A DNA stretch of 16,377 bases from DASPWW01 sp035461345 (GTDB lineage: Bacteria; Actinomycetota; Thermoleophilia; Solirubrobacterales; 70-9). The position numbers and the translations under genes were made by a program. The stretch is taken from the NCBI GenBank assembly GCA_035461345.1, contig DATHVJ010000079.1, forward strand, positions 1-16,377. Reading direction: 5' to 3'. The notes under the pieces are model-generated. The model was not told the DNA's origin. It saw only the letters and a list, made by a program, of their open reading frames with translations, and did not search any database. Below are positions 1 through 7,143 of the stretch, piece by piece. Every line of letters begins with the position of its first letter. The first letter of the stretch is position 1.

Positions 1-140
1 TCGTGCTCGACTTCTACGCCGCGGTGAACGGCGACGAGCGCGCCCGGCCGCCCAGCGTCGAGGACGGCGTCCGCGCGGCGGAGCTCGTCGACCGTGCGCT
101 GCGCGCCGCCGACGAGGGCGTCTGGGTGGACTGCCGCTAG
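1..140 (+). CDS. C-terminal end of a Gfo/Idh/MocA-type oxidoreductase (partial)
   Basis: The window opens inside a gene; the frame starting at base 3 is open to the TAG at 138-140. The visible 45 residues read LDFYAAVNGDERARPPSVEDG, then an alternating helix (VRAAELVDRAL) and a final ADEGVWVDC. This is the usual end of Gfo/Idh/MocA NAD(P)-dependent sugar or inositol dehydrogenases: 'F..A...g..P..s.edG...l.l..A...Sa..g..v'. The Rossmann domain and catalytic Lys lie upstream, outside the window, so the substrate cannot be named. Family assignment rests on the C-terminal pattern only. Confidence 0.55.
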   Translation, partial: VLDFYAAVNGDERARPPSVEDGVRAAELVDRALRAADEGVWVDCR

Positions 141-275
141 CTCGTCGCCGCCTCGGCGGGCTCAGCCCTCATCTGTCTACGACCTCCCTTCGTGCTCGAC
201 GTCGATGCCGCACTCGTCGCGCAGCACCTCCGCGAACTCCGCCGCGGCTCGCCGGAACCGGCGGACTTCCCACTC

Positions 276-1061
276 ATGGAAAGATCAACCTACCCGCCCC
301 CGGTGCAGCCCGAGATCGACATCGGCCCGCTGACCCTGCAGACCTTCGGGATCTGCTTCGCGCTCGCCTTCCTGGCGGCGGGCGCGCTCGTCGCCAGGCG
401 GCTGAAGGAATGGGGCAAGCCGAGCGACTGGGCGTACGAGATGACCTTCGCGGCGCTGCTCGGAGGGATCGTCGGCGCGCGGATCGACTTCGCAATCCAG
501 AACTGGGACGACGTCTCCGGGGACGTGGCCGGGAACATCTTCTCCGGCAGCGGGCTGGTGTGGTTCGGCGGCGCCGTCGGAGGGGCGATCGGGGTGGTCC
601 TGTGGGCGTGGCGGCGGAAGATGCTCGGGTTGCCGCTGCTCGACCTCGCCGCCCCGGCGCTCGCGCTCGGCTACGCGATCGGCCGCATCGGCTGCCAGGT
701 GTCGGGCGATGGCGACTACGGCGAGGACTGGGACGGCCCGTGGGCGATGGCGTATCCGGATGGGACCGAGCCGATCGACACGCCCGTGCACCCGACGCCG
801 ATCTACGAAACCCTCGTGATGGGGTTCGTCGCGCTGCTGCTGTGGCGGTGGCGCGACCGCTTCGCGCCCGGGATCCTGTTCGCGATCTACCTCGTGCTCG
901 CCGGGGCGGAGCGCTTCCTGGTCGAGTTCATCCGCCGCAACGACGCGGTGGCGGCGGGGCTGACGACGGCGCAGCTCCTCAGCCTCGCGATGGTCGCCGC
1001 GGGGGCCGCGTGGCTTGTCGTCAAGGCGCGGCGCGGAGGCCTTGAGCCCGCGCGCGCCTAG
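276..1061 (+). CDS. lgt: Prolipoprotein diacylglyceryl transferase (Lgt)
   Basis: Inner-membrane enzyme that transfers diacylglycerol from phosphatidylglycerol to the lipobox Cys of prolipoproteins, the first step of lipoprotein maturation. From the ATG at 276 the protein is 261 aa, a normal Lgt length. It shows several hydrophobic segments (about residues 20-40, 55-75, 92-111, 120-137, 180-190 and 200-215). The signature region GRIGCQVSGDGDYG (136-149) is the 'GRIGC..(A/S)GDG.YG' variant of the Lgt motif. HPTPIYE (172-178) and ERFLVEFIRRND near the C-terminus are also conserved. An in-frame GTG at 192 would add 28 polar residues with no Lgt counterpart, so I prefer 276; neither start has a clear Shine-Dalgarno. 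The gene is convergent with the SDR gene across a hairpin. Confident. Confidence 0.92.
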   Translation: MERSTYPPPVQPEIDIGPLTLQTFGICFALAFLAAGALVARRLKEWGKPSDWAYEMTFAALLGGIVGARIDFAIQNWDDVSGDVAGNIFSGSGLVWFGGAVGGAIGVVLWAWRRKMLGLPLLDLAAPALALGYAIGRIGCQVSGDGDYGEDWDGPWAMAYPDGTEPIDTPVHPTPIYETLVMGFVALLLWRWRDRFAPGILFAIYLVLAGAERFLVEFIRRNDAVAAGLTTAQLLSLAMVAAGAAWLVVKARRGGLEPARA

Positions 1062-1068
1062 AGTCAGG

Positions 1069-1094
1069 CGGCAAGTTCGCAGGCGAGCTTGCCG
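1069..1094. terminator. Hairpin between convergent lgt and SDR genes
   Basis: A 12-bp inverted repeat with one G.T wobble (CGGCAAGTTCGC against GCGAGCTTGCCG) around a 2-base centre fills the short gap between the two convergent stop codons (1061 and 1096). It has no T-tract on either side, as is common for actinobacterial hairpin terminators, and could serve both strands. Termination is inferred from position and symmetry. Confidence 0.5.
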
Positions 1095-1095
1095 G

Positions 1096-1848
1096 TCACG
1101 CCGATCTCAGCAGGCCGCCGTCCAACGGGATCACCGCGCCGGTCAGGTACGCCGCCCGCTCCGAGGCGAGGAAGGCGACCAGGTCGCCATGCTCCTCGGT
1201 CGTGCCGAGCCGGCGCGCGGGCACGTCCTCCCGCGCCCGCTCCTCGGACGCCTCCATCGACCCGGCGTTGTCCGCGAGCCGCTGGGTCGCGAAGCGGCCC
1301 GTGGCGACGGTGTTGACCGTGATCCCTTCGGCGGCGACCTCGCGCGCCAGGGTCTTGAAGAATCCGACGGCGGCCATCCGGTGCGCGTTCGACAGCGCCA
1401 GGCCCGGGATCGGCTCGCGGACCGAGCTCGAGCCGACGTTGACGATCCGCCCCCAGCGGCGCTCGCGCATCGCGGGCAGCACCGCCTCGATCAGCACTCG
1501 GGGGGCGAGCACCAGCGACCGGTACGCGGCCTCCCACTCGTCCAGCCCGTGGTCCAGCGCTCCGCCGAGCGGGGGGCCGCCGGTGTTCGCAACCAGGAGC
1601 TCGATCGATCCTTGGGCGCTCGCGACCTCGCCCGGCAGTGCTGCGACCCGGTCGAGATCGTCCGTGTCGCATACGTACGGGGCCACGCCATCCCCCAGCT
1701 CGCGCGCGGCCTCCTCGATCCGCTCGCGCGATCGCGACGCGATCGCCACCCGCGCCCCCTCGCGCGCGAGCGACGCGGCGATGCCGCGTCCTATCCCAGC
1801 GCTCGCCCCGAGCACAAGCGCGGAGCGGCCTTCGATCCCCAGGTCCAC
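1096..1848 (-). CDS. SDR-family oxidoreductase lacking the YxxxK catalytic pair
   Basis: 250-aa short-chain dehydrogenase/reductase-fold protein. The cofactor-binding turn GASAGIGRGIA (residues 14-24) is intact, and VANTGG (87-91) replaces the usual NNAG. The strand-5 serine region IVNVGSSS (135-142) is present, as are ITVNTVATGRFAT (176-188) and the C-terminal LTGAVIPLDGG. Where classical SDRs have Tyr-x-x-x-Lys, this protein has SNAHR (153-157), so Tyr becomes Ser and Lys becomes Arg. This matches a known 'FabG-like' SDR subgroup (CDD BKR_like_SDR_like) with a 'LSN..R' pattern, so it is a family trait and not fresh damage. Annotations such as 3-oxoacyl-ACP reductase would be over-calls. The gene stands alone, divergent from tRNA-Val and convergent with lgt. 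Confidence 0.85.
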   Translation of the reverse strand: MDLGIEGRSALVLGASAGIGRGIAASLAREGARVAIASRSRERIEEAARELGDGVAPYVCDTDDLDRVAALPGEVASAQGSIELLVANTGGPPLGGALDHGLDEWEAAYRSLVLAPRVLIEAVLPAMRERRWGRIVNVGSSSVREPIPGLALSNAHRMAAVGFFKTLAREVAAEGITVNTVATGRFATQRLADNAGSMEASEERAREDVPARRLGTTEEHGDLVAFLASERAAYLTGAVIPLDGGLLRSA

Positions 1849-1869
1849 GCGCTCAACCTAGCCCACGGC

Positions 1870-1875
1870 CATAAT
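1870..1875 (+). promoter_or_regulatory. Possible -10 element (CATAAT) of tRNA-Val
   Basis: CATAAT differs from the sigma-70 -10 consensus by one base and ends 11 nt before the mature tRNA 5' end. No convincing -35 hexamer is visible 16-18 nt upstream, so the assignment rests on position and the -10 match only. Confidence 0.3.
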
Positions 1876-1886
1876 CAGTGACCGCG

Positions 1887-1959
1887 GGGCGGTTAGCTCA
1901 GTTGGGAGAGCGCTCGCCTTACAAGCGAGAGGTCGCTGGTTCGAACCCGGCACCGCCCA
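1887..1959 (+). tRNA. tRNA-Val (anticodon UAC)
   Basis: A complete 73-nt cloverleaf can be folded by eye. The acceptor stem is GGGCGGT/ACCGCCC. The D arm is GCTC...GAGC and the anticodon stem is CTCGC/GCGAG with loop CTTACAA (anticodon TAC, reads GUA). The T arm is GCTGG-TTCGAAC-CCGGC and the discriminator is A. CCA is not encoded. Open frames running across this region on either strand are artefacts of the tRNA. Confidence 0.97.
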
Positions 1960-2141
1960 TGAATCAAGCGCGCGACGCGTGCTCCGCTTCGCGCCCGCCG
2001 TCGCGCGGTCACCGTCGGGAAGCGCTCGCGGTCAGCCCCCTGGGACCGCGTTCTGGGGTCTTCGGGATCGACCTTGACGGTCAGCTCCTTGCCAGTCCAT
2101 GAACCCCACTCGAGACCCTTTCCGCAGCTTCCGGCCGACAG

Positions 2142-3037
2142 CTAGGCGATGGCGCCCCAATGGATACACGCACGCGCCCCGGCCTCCACGGCCGCGGTGA
2201 GGGCGGCCGGCGCCGCCTCGGGGCTCCAATCGCCGGCGGCGAGGCGGGCCGCGAGCATGCCCATGAACGCGTCGCCGGCGCCGAGCGGAGATGTGACCTC
2301 CACCTCGACGCCCGGCTCATCGGCGCTCGCGGCGCCGCGCATGACGGCTCCGCCGCCGCCCCGGGTGACGACGGCGATCCGCGCTCCCATCGCGACGAGC
2401 TCCGTGGCCGCGTCGGCCGCGTGGTCGGCGCCGGTGATCGACCGCGCCTCGACGAGGTTCGCCCGCACCAGGTACGCGCCCTCGCACAGCCGCCGGCACA
2501 GCTCCAGCGCCTGCTCGAGCTCCCGCCACCGATGGGGGCGGACGTTGGGATCGAACAGCACCGGGATGTCGCGATCGAGGGCAAGCCGCCGCGCCCGCAG
2601 CGTCAGGTTGCGCTCCGGCTCGGCGACCAGGGTGTTCGATCCGAAGACCAGCGCGTCGCCGGTCCCGATCGCGTCCGGCAGCCGCTCGCCGGCGGCGCGC
2701 ACGCACGCCTCGATCCCGTCGCCGTAGATCTGGAACGAGGGCTCGCCGTCGCGGTCGAACGTGACGAAGGCGACCGGCGTGCGCAGGCCGTCGACGAGCG
2801 AGAACCACCGCAGATCGACGCCCTCGTCGGCGAGCCGCCCGCGCAGCCATTCTCCCCACGCGTCGTCCCCGCCCCGCCGGCGAGCGCGACGTCGGCCCCG
2901 GCGCGCCGCGCGGCGACGGCGATGTTCGCCAGCGCGCCGCCGAAGTGGGGACGGAAGCAGTCGGCGTCCGCGATCGACGCGCCGCGCCGCTCGGACACCA
3001 GATCGACGATCGCCTCGCCCCAGCACAGCACCGGCAC
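2142..3037 (-). pseudogene. PfkB-family carbohydrate kinase, frameshifted (missing one base)
   Basis: Ribokinase/PfkB-fold sugar kinase, fructokinase- or KDG-kinase-like, split over two frames. The N-terminal frame starts with GTG at 3037: VPVLCWGEAIVDLVSERRG, then FRPHFGGALANIAVAARRAGADVALAGGAG. The C-terminal frame picks up at GDDAWGEWLRGRLADEGVDL. Adding one G to the G-runs at about 2867-2875 (minus-strand sense) joins them as AGGAGDDAWGEWL, the normal family sequence. The restored protein would be about 298 aa, a standard length. FDPNVRPHRW and the catalytic signature SPLGAGDAFMG (anion hole plus Asp base) are intact. There are no other lesions, so a sequencing error and a recent null allele are both possible. 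The exact sugar is not resolved. Confidence 0.8.
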
Positions 3038-3132
3038 GCGGGGATTATCGCTCTGCCATCCTGGGTAGGCGCCTCGTCCGGGGCGCGGTTGGCCCCCGGC
3101 GGCCAGATCAGCGCCTGTTCCCCCAGCTTCGG

Positions 3133-3942
3133 ATGTCAAGAACGGACTCCACAGCCGCGCCGGCCCCGGGCCCGGACGAGCAGCTCGCGGACGAGCGCAA
3201 GCTGCTGGAGCGCTACCACCGCGACCGCGACCAGCGGGTGCGGGAGGAGCTCGTCGAGCGGTTCATGCCGCTCGCCAGGCGCCTCGCCGCGCGCTACCGC
3301 GGAGACCGCGAGCCGCTCGAGGACCTGGTCCAGGTGGCCAGCCTGGGGCTGGTCAAGGCGCTCGACCGCTTCGACCCCGAGCGCGGCGTCGCGTTCTCGA
3401 GCTACGCGGTCCCGACGATCCTCGGCGAGCTGAAGCGCCACTTCCGCGACCGCGGGTGGTCGGTTCGGGTCCCCCGCGATCTCCAGGAGCGGATCGCGAA
3501 GGTCGACCGCGCGATCGCCGAGCTACCCGGGCGGCTCGGTCGCGCGCCGTCCGTGAACGAGATCGCCGACCGGCTCAAGATCGAGCCCGAGGACGTGCTC
3601 GAGGCGATGGAGGCGGGGCAGGCGCACCACGCGATGTCGCTCGACGCCCAGTCTCAGACCGAGGAGGGCGAGGGGATCCCGCTCACCGAGCGGCTCGGCG
3701 GCGGCGACCCCGGGTTCGACACCGTCGAGTACGGGGCAGCGATCGAGGGGGCGATGGAGTCGTTGTCCGAGCGGGATCGCACCGTGCTGCACCTCCGCTT
3801 CGTCGAGGACATGACTCAGACGGAGATCGCCGAGCGCGTCGGGGTCTCGCAGATGCACGTGTCGCGCATCCTGCGCGCCGCGGTCGAGCGGCTGCGCGGC
3901 CAGGTCGGTCCGGAGTCCGAAGCCGACGGCAACTACAGCTAG
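3133..3942 (+). CDS. SigB/SigF-type alternative RNA polymerase sigma factor
   Basis: 269-aa group-3 sigma-70 family protein of the general-stress/sporulation branch (SigB, SigF, SigG). A short N-terminus is followed by region 2 (about residues 35-107: LARRLAARYRG, EDLVQVASLGLVKALDRFD, GVAFSSYAVPTILGELKRHFRD). The diagnostic RGWSVRVPRDLQE, region 3 (about 115-190) and region 4 (about 205-258, HTH QTEIAERVGVSQMHVSRILR) come next. The ATG at 3133 gives the usual family start; an upstream open frame lacks family similarity. No clear Shine-Dalgarno is seen. Its stop overlaps the stop of the convergent rsbW-like gene by 4 bases (CTAG). Known relatives are held inactive by an RsbW-type kinase and freed by an RsbV-type STAS protein, both encoded next door. 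No GTTT/GGGTA promoter precedes this gene itself. Confidence 0.93.
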   Translation: MSRTDSTAAPAPGPDEQLADERKLLERYHRDRDQRVREELVERFMPLARRLAARYRGDREPLEDLVQVASLGLVKALDRFDPERGVAFSSYAVPTILGELKRHFRDRGWSVRVPRDLQERIAKVDRAIAELPGRLGRAPSVNEIADRLKIEPEDVLEAMEAGQAHHAMSLDAQSQTEEGEGIPLTERLGGGDPGFDTVEYGAAIEGAMESLSERDRTVLHLRFVEDMTQTEIAERVGVSQMHVSRILRAAVERLRGQVGPESEADGNYS

Positions 3943-4763
3943 CGGTCGATACGGACGATCACGAACTCGGCGACGTCGTCGCCGTCCCCGACCCGCTCGC
4001 GCTTGATCGACACGTCGCTGGCGAGCCTGCTGAGCGAGGTGCCGCCCGGGAGCTCGAGCCCCTCGACCACCCGCTCGCCGCCCCCCTCGACCAAGGGGCC
4101 GATGCGCACGCCGAGCCATCCGGCCCCATCCGAGAGATCGATGCCGACGGTGCCGTCGCGGAAGTCGGACGCTTCGTGGGCGGACACCGCGTCGCCGATC
4201 AGGATCGTGTCGGAGAGGCGATCGACGGAGAAGTCGGCGCGCGCCGCGAGCGCGCTGATCACCCGCGCGAGCACTGGGCGCACGAACGCCCCCGCCGCGA
4301 TCGACATCGCCGTTCCCTGCGCGATCCCCCGATCGTCTTCCTCACCCGACTCCTCCGTGGCGCCGTTGCGGGAGTAGCGCAGCTTCATGCGGACCTCGGT
4401 TCCCCGGCCGCCGCCCCGGATCTCGAACTCGTCGGAGAGCGTGGCGATCAGCGGTAGCCCCAGGCGCAGCCCCGAGTCCTGGGCGTCCGCCGGCCGGGGA
4501 CGGAACCCCGACCCGCGGTCGCGGATGCTGATCTCGAGCCCGTCCTCGTCCGGCTCGGCGCCGATCTCCAGCGGGCCCCCGGTGCCGTCGGGATAGGCGT
4601 GGACGACGACGTTCATGCACGCCTCGGTGACGACCGTCTTCAGGTCCGCGATCGCATCGGCGTCGAACCCCATCGCGTCGGCGTAGCCCGCGAGCGCCTG
4701 GCGGATCACCGCGAGGTTCTCCGGCCGGGCGGCGACGGTCAGGTTTAGGCCCTGGGCGCTCAC
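3939..4763 (-). CDS. RsbW-like anti-sigma factor / GHKL serine kinase with C-terminal extension
   Basis: 274-aa protein starting with GTG at 4763, whose first bases overlap the stop of the STAS gene (GTGA), so translation is probably coupled. Residues 1-130 form a Bergerat-fold ATPase: N box DLKTVVTEACMNVVVHAY (E47, N51), G1 box IRDRGSGF (D82) and G2 region SGLRLGLPLIATLSDEF. In RsbW/SpoIIAB this domain both binds the sigma factor and phosphorylates the anti-anti-sigma. Typical RsbW proteins end near 140-160 aa. Here a linker (131-152) leads to a second module of about 120 residues. It has a helix-rich start (FVRPVLARVISALAARADFSVDRLSDTILIGDAVSAHE) and then beta-strand-like sequence. It could be a degenerate second copy of the ATPase fold, as it lacks the N-box Asn and G boxes. 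Target sigma factor inferred from adjacency. Confidence 0.88.
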   Translation of the reverse strand: MSAQGLNLTVAARPENLAVIRQALAGYADAMGFDADAIADLKTVVTEACMNVVVHAYPDGTGGPLEIGAEPDEDGLEISIRDRGSGFRPRPADAQDSGLRLGLPLIATLSDEFEIRGGGRGTEVRMKLRYSRNGATEESGEEDDRGIAQGTAMSIAAGAFVRPVLARVISALAARADFSVDRLSDTILIGDAVSAHEASDFRDGTVGIDLSDGAGWLGVRIGPLVEGGGERVVEGLELPGGTSLSRLASDVSIKRERVGDGDDVAEFVIVRIDR

Positions 4764-5128
4764 TCACCCGACGGGCCCGTGCGCACCGCCTCGATCGCCG
4801 CGGCCCTGGTCGAGTGGACGGGGAGGCTGGAGCGGAGCCCGGTGACGTCGAGGACCCGCTCCACCGGCTGGGCCCCGTCGTTGAGCGCCACCTCGAACCC
4901 GATCCCGGCGTCGCGCGCCCGGCGCCGCGCGTCGAGCATCGCTCCCAGGATCGACGAATCGATGAAAGCGGCGCCGGAGAGATCGACCACGATTGCGCAT
5001 CCGTCCTCTATCTCGGCCCCCAGCTTCTGGCGGAGATCGGGCGCGGTGTTGAGATCGTGCTCGCCGCTGAAAGTAATCACGGCCACCCCTGGCTCTGTGC
5101 GCTCCGAAACGATCTCCCCTGCATCCAT
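4760..5128 (-). CDS. STAS-domain anti-anti-sigma factor (RsbV-like)
   Basis: 122-aa single STAS domain. The core reads GVAVITFSGEHDLNTAPDLRQKL, then CAIVVDLSGAAFIDSSILGAMLDARRRA. FIDSS holds the conserved phosphorylatable serine (Ser58 by alignment with the DS(S/T) of RsbV and SpoIIAA). The usual 'GLG' that follows is here 'ILG'. When unphosphorylated, such proteins bind the RsbW-type kinase and release sigma. The ATG at 5128 matches the family start, and the gene overlaps the start of the downstream kinase gene by 4 bases. A SigB/SigF-type promoter ends just 9 bases before the start codon and there is no Shine-Dalgarno, so the transcript is probably leaderless or nearly so. Confidence 0.93.
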   Translation of the reverse strand: MDAGEIVSERTEPGVAVITFSGEHDLNTAPDLRQKLGAEIEDGCAIVVDLSGAAFIDSSILGAMLDARRRARDAGIGFEVALNDGAQPVERVLDVTGLRSSLPVHSTRAAAIEAVRTGPSGE

Positions 5129-5137
5129 GTGGCGAGA

Positions 5138-5164
5138 ATACCCCGAGTGTCGGGGGTGGCAAAC
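5138..5164 (-). promoter_or_regulatory. SigB/SigF-type promoter of the rsbV-rsbW-like operon
   Basis: On the minus strand: GTTTGC (5164-5159), 15-nt spacer, GGGTAT (5143-5138). In the mycobacterial SigF notation this is GGTTT-N17-GGGTA. Both boxes match the published SigB/SigF consensus, and the operon encodes the regulators of such a sigma factor, implying autoregulation. The expected transcription start lies about 2-5 nt before the ATG at 5128. Confidence 0.7.
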
Positions 5165-5270
5165 CCGTGGCCGGGCACGGCGGCGGCGCCGGGCGAAGTG
5201 GTCTTGCGGGCGGGGCCCGCTCCAACTATGGTGCCGTGACGACAGCGGCGGGAGAGCAACCGGGGGTAGC

Positions 5271-7004
5271 GTGAGTCGAGTGGAGACGAGGTTGTTGCCC
5301 CGGAGCGCCGGGAGCGAGCCGGAGCGGCGCCTGGCGACGCAGCATGCCGCGGTCAGCGCGCTCGCCGAGTCGGCGAGCCTCTCGGAGGCGGTCCCGAGGC
5401 TGTTGGAGGCGGTCGCGCGCGGGCTGGGTTGGGACTTCGGTGCGCTGTGGATGCCGAGCCCGAACGGCGGCGCGGCCTCGCTGCACTGCGCGCACACCTG
5501 GGCGGCGCCGGACACGGATGCCGCGCGGTTCGAGGAGCGCTGCATGGAGCTCACGTTCGAGCCCGGGATCGGCCTTCCGGGGCGGGTGTGGGAGTCGGGG
5601 GCGCCCGCATGGGTGACCGACGTCTCGTCGGACCTCAACCTCCCCCGCGCGGAGGCGGCGACGGACGCCGGACTGCGCAGCGCGTTCGCGTTCCCGGTCG
5701 TCCGCGGCGGCGCCGTCCTCGGTGTGCTCGAGTTCTTCACTCGCGAGACGCGCGAGGCCGACCAGGGCCTGCTGGCCGACTTCAGCGTGTTCGGCTTCCA
5801 GATGGGCCAGTTCATCGGGCGGGAGATCGCCGAGCACGAGCTGCGCGAGTCGCGCGACCAGCTCGCGGCGATCCTGCGCAGCGTGCCGGCGGGGATCATG
5901 GTCGTCGACCGGCGGGGCACGATCGTGTTCGCGAACGAGACCGTCGCCAGGCTCGCGGGCCGCGAGCGCGCCGACGACGTGCTCGCTCGCGACGCCGAGG
6001 AGGTCCTAGCGGATTGGGAGCTGTTCGACGAGCACGGCGAGCCGGTGCCCCGCGAGGAGTTTCCCGGCACCAGGGCCCTGCGCGGGATCGAGTCGCGGGC
6101 GGCGCTGCTGAAGAGCTCCGGGCTCGGTGAGGACCGGTGGCTGATGGCCCGCGCGACCCCGGTCCCCGACGGCCGCGGCGGCCACATCGCGGTCAACGTG
6201 TTCGAGGAGATCAGCGAGATCAAGTCGACCGAGGCGGCGCTGCGCGAGAGCGAGCTTCGCCACCGCTCGGTTTCGCGGACCCTCCAGCAGGGGCTGGCGC
6301 CGCCGGGCGCGCCCGAGGTGCCCGGGCTCCAGGTCGCGGTGCGGTTTCGGGCGCTTGGCGAGGCGAGCGAGATCGGCGGAGACTTCTACGACCTCTTCCG
6401 GACCGGTGAGCGCCGCTGGGGCGTGTTGATCGGCGACGTGTCCGGAAAGGGGGTCGAGGCGGCGGCCACGGCCGCGCTCGCGCGCCACACCGTCCGCGCC
6501 ACCGCACAGCACGACGACGACCCCCGCTACGTGCTTTCGATGCTCAACCAGGCGATCGGGCGCCAGGTGTCGGGGTCGCGGTTCTGTACGGCGGTGTACG
6601 CGACTATCGAGCTCGGCGAGCTGTGGGTGCGGATGCAGGTCGCGTCGGCCGGGCACCCGGCGCCCCTGCTGCTGCGGAGCCACGGCGGCGCCGAGGAGGT
6701 CGGGGGACGGGGGCCGCTGCTGGCCGGATTCGAGGACTCCGCCTACCCGAGCGAGCCCGCGCATCTCGCCGCCGGGGACTCGCTCGTGCTGTACACGGAC
6801 GGCGTCACCGACGCCGGCGAGCGACGGCGCGGCAACGGCGGCCTCGACGCCAGGCGGCTGAGCGCGCTGCTGGGGGCGTGCGTGGGGCTCGACGCGGCGG
6901 GGATCGCGCAGCGGATCGCCGACACGGTGACCCGTGCCGAGGCGGGCGACCCGCGCGACGACGCCGCCGTGCTGGTCCTGAGATCTCCCCCTCTGGGGGG
7001 ATGA
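5271..7004 (+). CDS. GAF-PAS-PP2C (SpoIIE/RsbU-type) serine phosphatase
   Basis: 577-aa soluble sensor phosphatase. A GAF domain lies at about 25-185 (LGWDFGALWMPS, GIGLPGRVWESGAPAWVTDV, LRSAFAFPVVRGGAVLGVLEFFT). A PAS domain follows at about 193-320 (LAAILRSVPAGIMVVDRRGTIVFAN), then a short helical linker. A C-terminal PPM/PP2C domain spans about 345-577, with metal-binding motifs EIGGDFYDLF, GDVSGKGVEAA, LYTDGVTDA and DPRDDAAVLVL. Enzymes of this type dephosphorylate the phospho-serine of RsbV-like proteins, and the likely partner is the divergently encoded STAS protein. The GTG at 5271 with GGGGGT just upstream is the first plausible in-frame start; a GTG three codons later is an alternative. 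No transmembrane segments are seen, so the input is probably a cytoplasmic ligand, redox state or light (inference). Confidence 0.92.
   Translation: MSRVETRLLPRSAGSEPERRLATQHAAVSALAESASLSEAVPRLLEAVARGLGWDFGALWMPSPNGGAASLHCAHTWAAPDTDAARFEERCMELTFEPGIGLPGRVWESGAPAWVTDVSSDLNLPRAEAATDAGLRSAFAFPVVRGGAVLGVLEFFTRETREADQGLLADFSVFGFQMGQFIGREIAEHELRESRDQLAAILRSVPAGIMVVDRRGTIVFANETVARLAGRERADDVLARDAEEVLADWELFDEHGEPVPREEFPGTRALRGIESRAALLKSSGLGEDRWLMARATPVPDGRGGHIAVNVFEEISEIKSTEAALRESELRHRSVSRTLQQGLAPPGAPEVPGLQVAVRFRALGEASEIGGDFYDLFRTGERRWGVLIGDVSGKGVEAAATAALARHTVRATAQHDDDPRYVLSMLNQAIGRQVSGSRFCTAVYATIELGELWVRMQVASAGHPAPLLLRSHGGAEEVGGRGPLLAGFEDSAYPSEPAHLAAGDSLVLYTDGVTDAGERRRGNGGLDARRLSALLGACVGLDAAGIAQRIADTVTRAEAGDPRDDAAVLVLRSPPLGG
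6986..7001 (+). terminator. Short G/C hairpin at the stop codon of the PP2C gene
   Basis: TCCCCC-TCTG-GGGGGA forms a 6-bp stem that overlaps the last codons and touches the TGA at 7002. There is no T-tract. It may slow or end transcription before the next promoter at 7023, but this is weak evidence. Confidence 0.25.
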
Positions 7005-7022
7005 GAAATTCTGGTTGGACCC

Positions 7023-7048
7023 GTTTAGGGACCGGTTGGGTGGGGTAA
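7023..7048 (+). promoter_or_regulatory. SigB/SigF-type promoter upstream of the Mth938-capA pair
   Basis: GTTTAG (7023-7028), 14-nt spacer, GGGTAA (7043-7048). This is close to the SigB consensus GTTTAA-N12-15-GGGTAT. It sits about 95 nt before the GTG of the Mth938-domain gene, in a short intergenic region just after the phosphatase gene. It would place the two downstream genes in the regulon of the adjacent sigma factor. Confidence 0.65.
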
Positions 7049-7143
7049 ACGGCGCCTGGAGCAAACCCCGCTCCCCCCTGTACCAGCGACGGGCCCGGTG
7101 GTCGTCCCCCGGGTCCGTCGTGTTTCTGCATACGATCGGATCT

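Noticed and set aside
1878..2102. Open frame across tRNA-Val (AQLGERSPYKREVAGSNPAPP)
   Set aside because: This is the well-known false translation of a tRNA gene.
3063..3068. GGGTAG upstream of the sigma gene as a SigB-type -10
   Set aside because: No GTTT-like box lies 12-18 nt upstream, so autoregulation of sigma itself is not supported.
4779..5270. Possible long N-terminal extension of the PP2C phosphatase
   Set aside because: It lies antisense over the STAS gene and has no domain similarity; the GTG at 5271 gives a normal GAF start.
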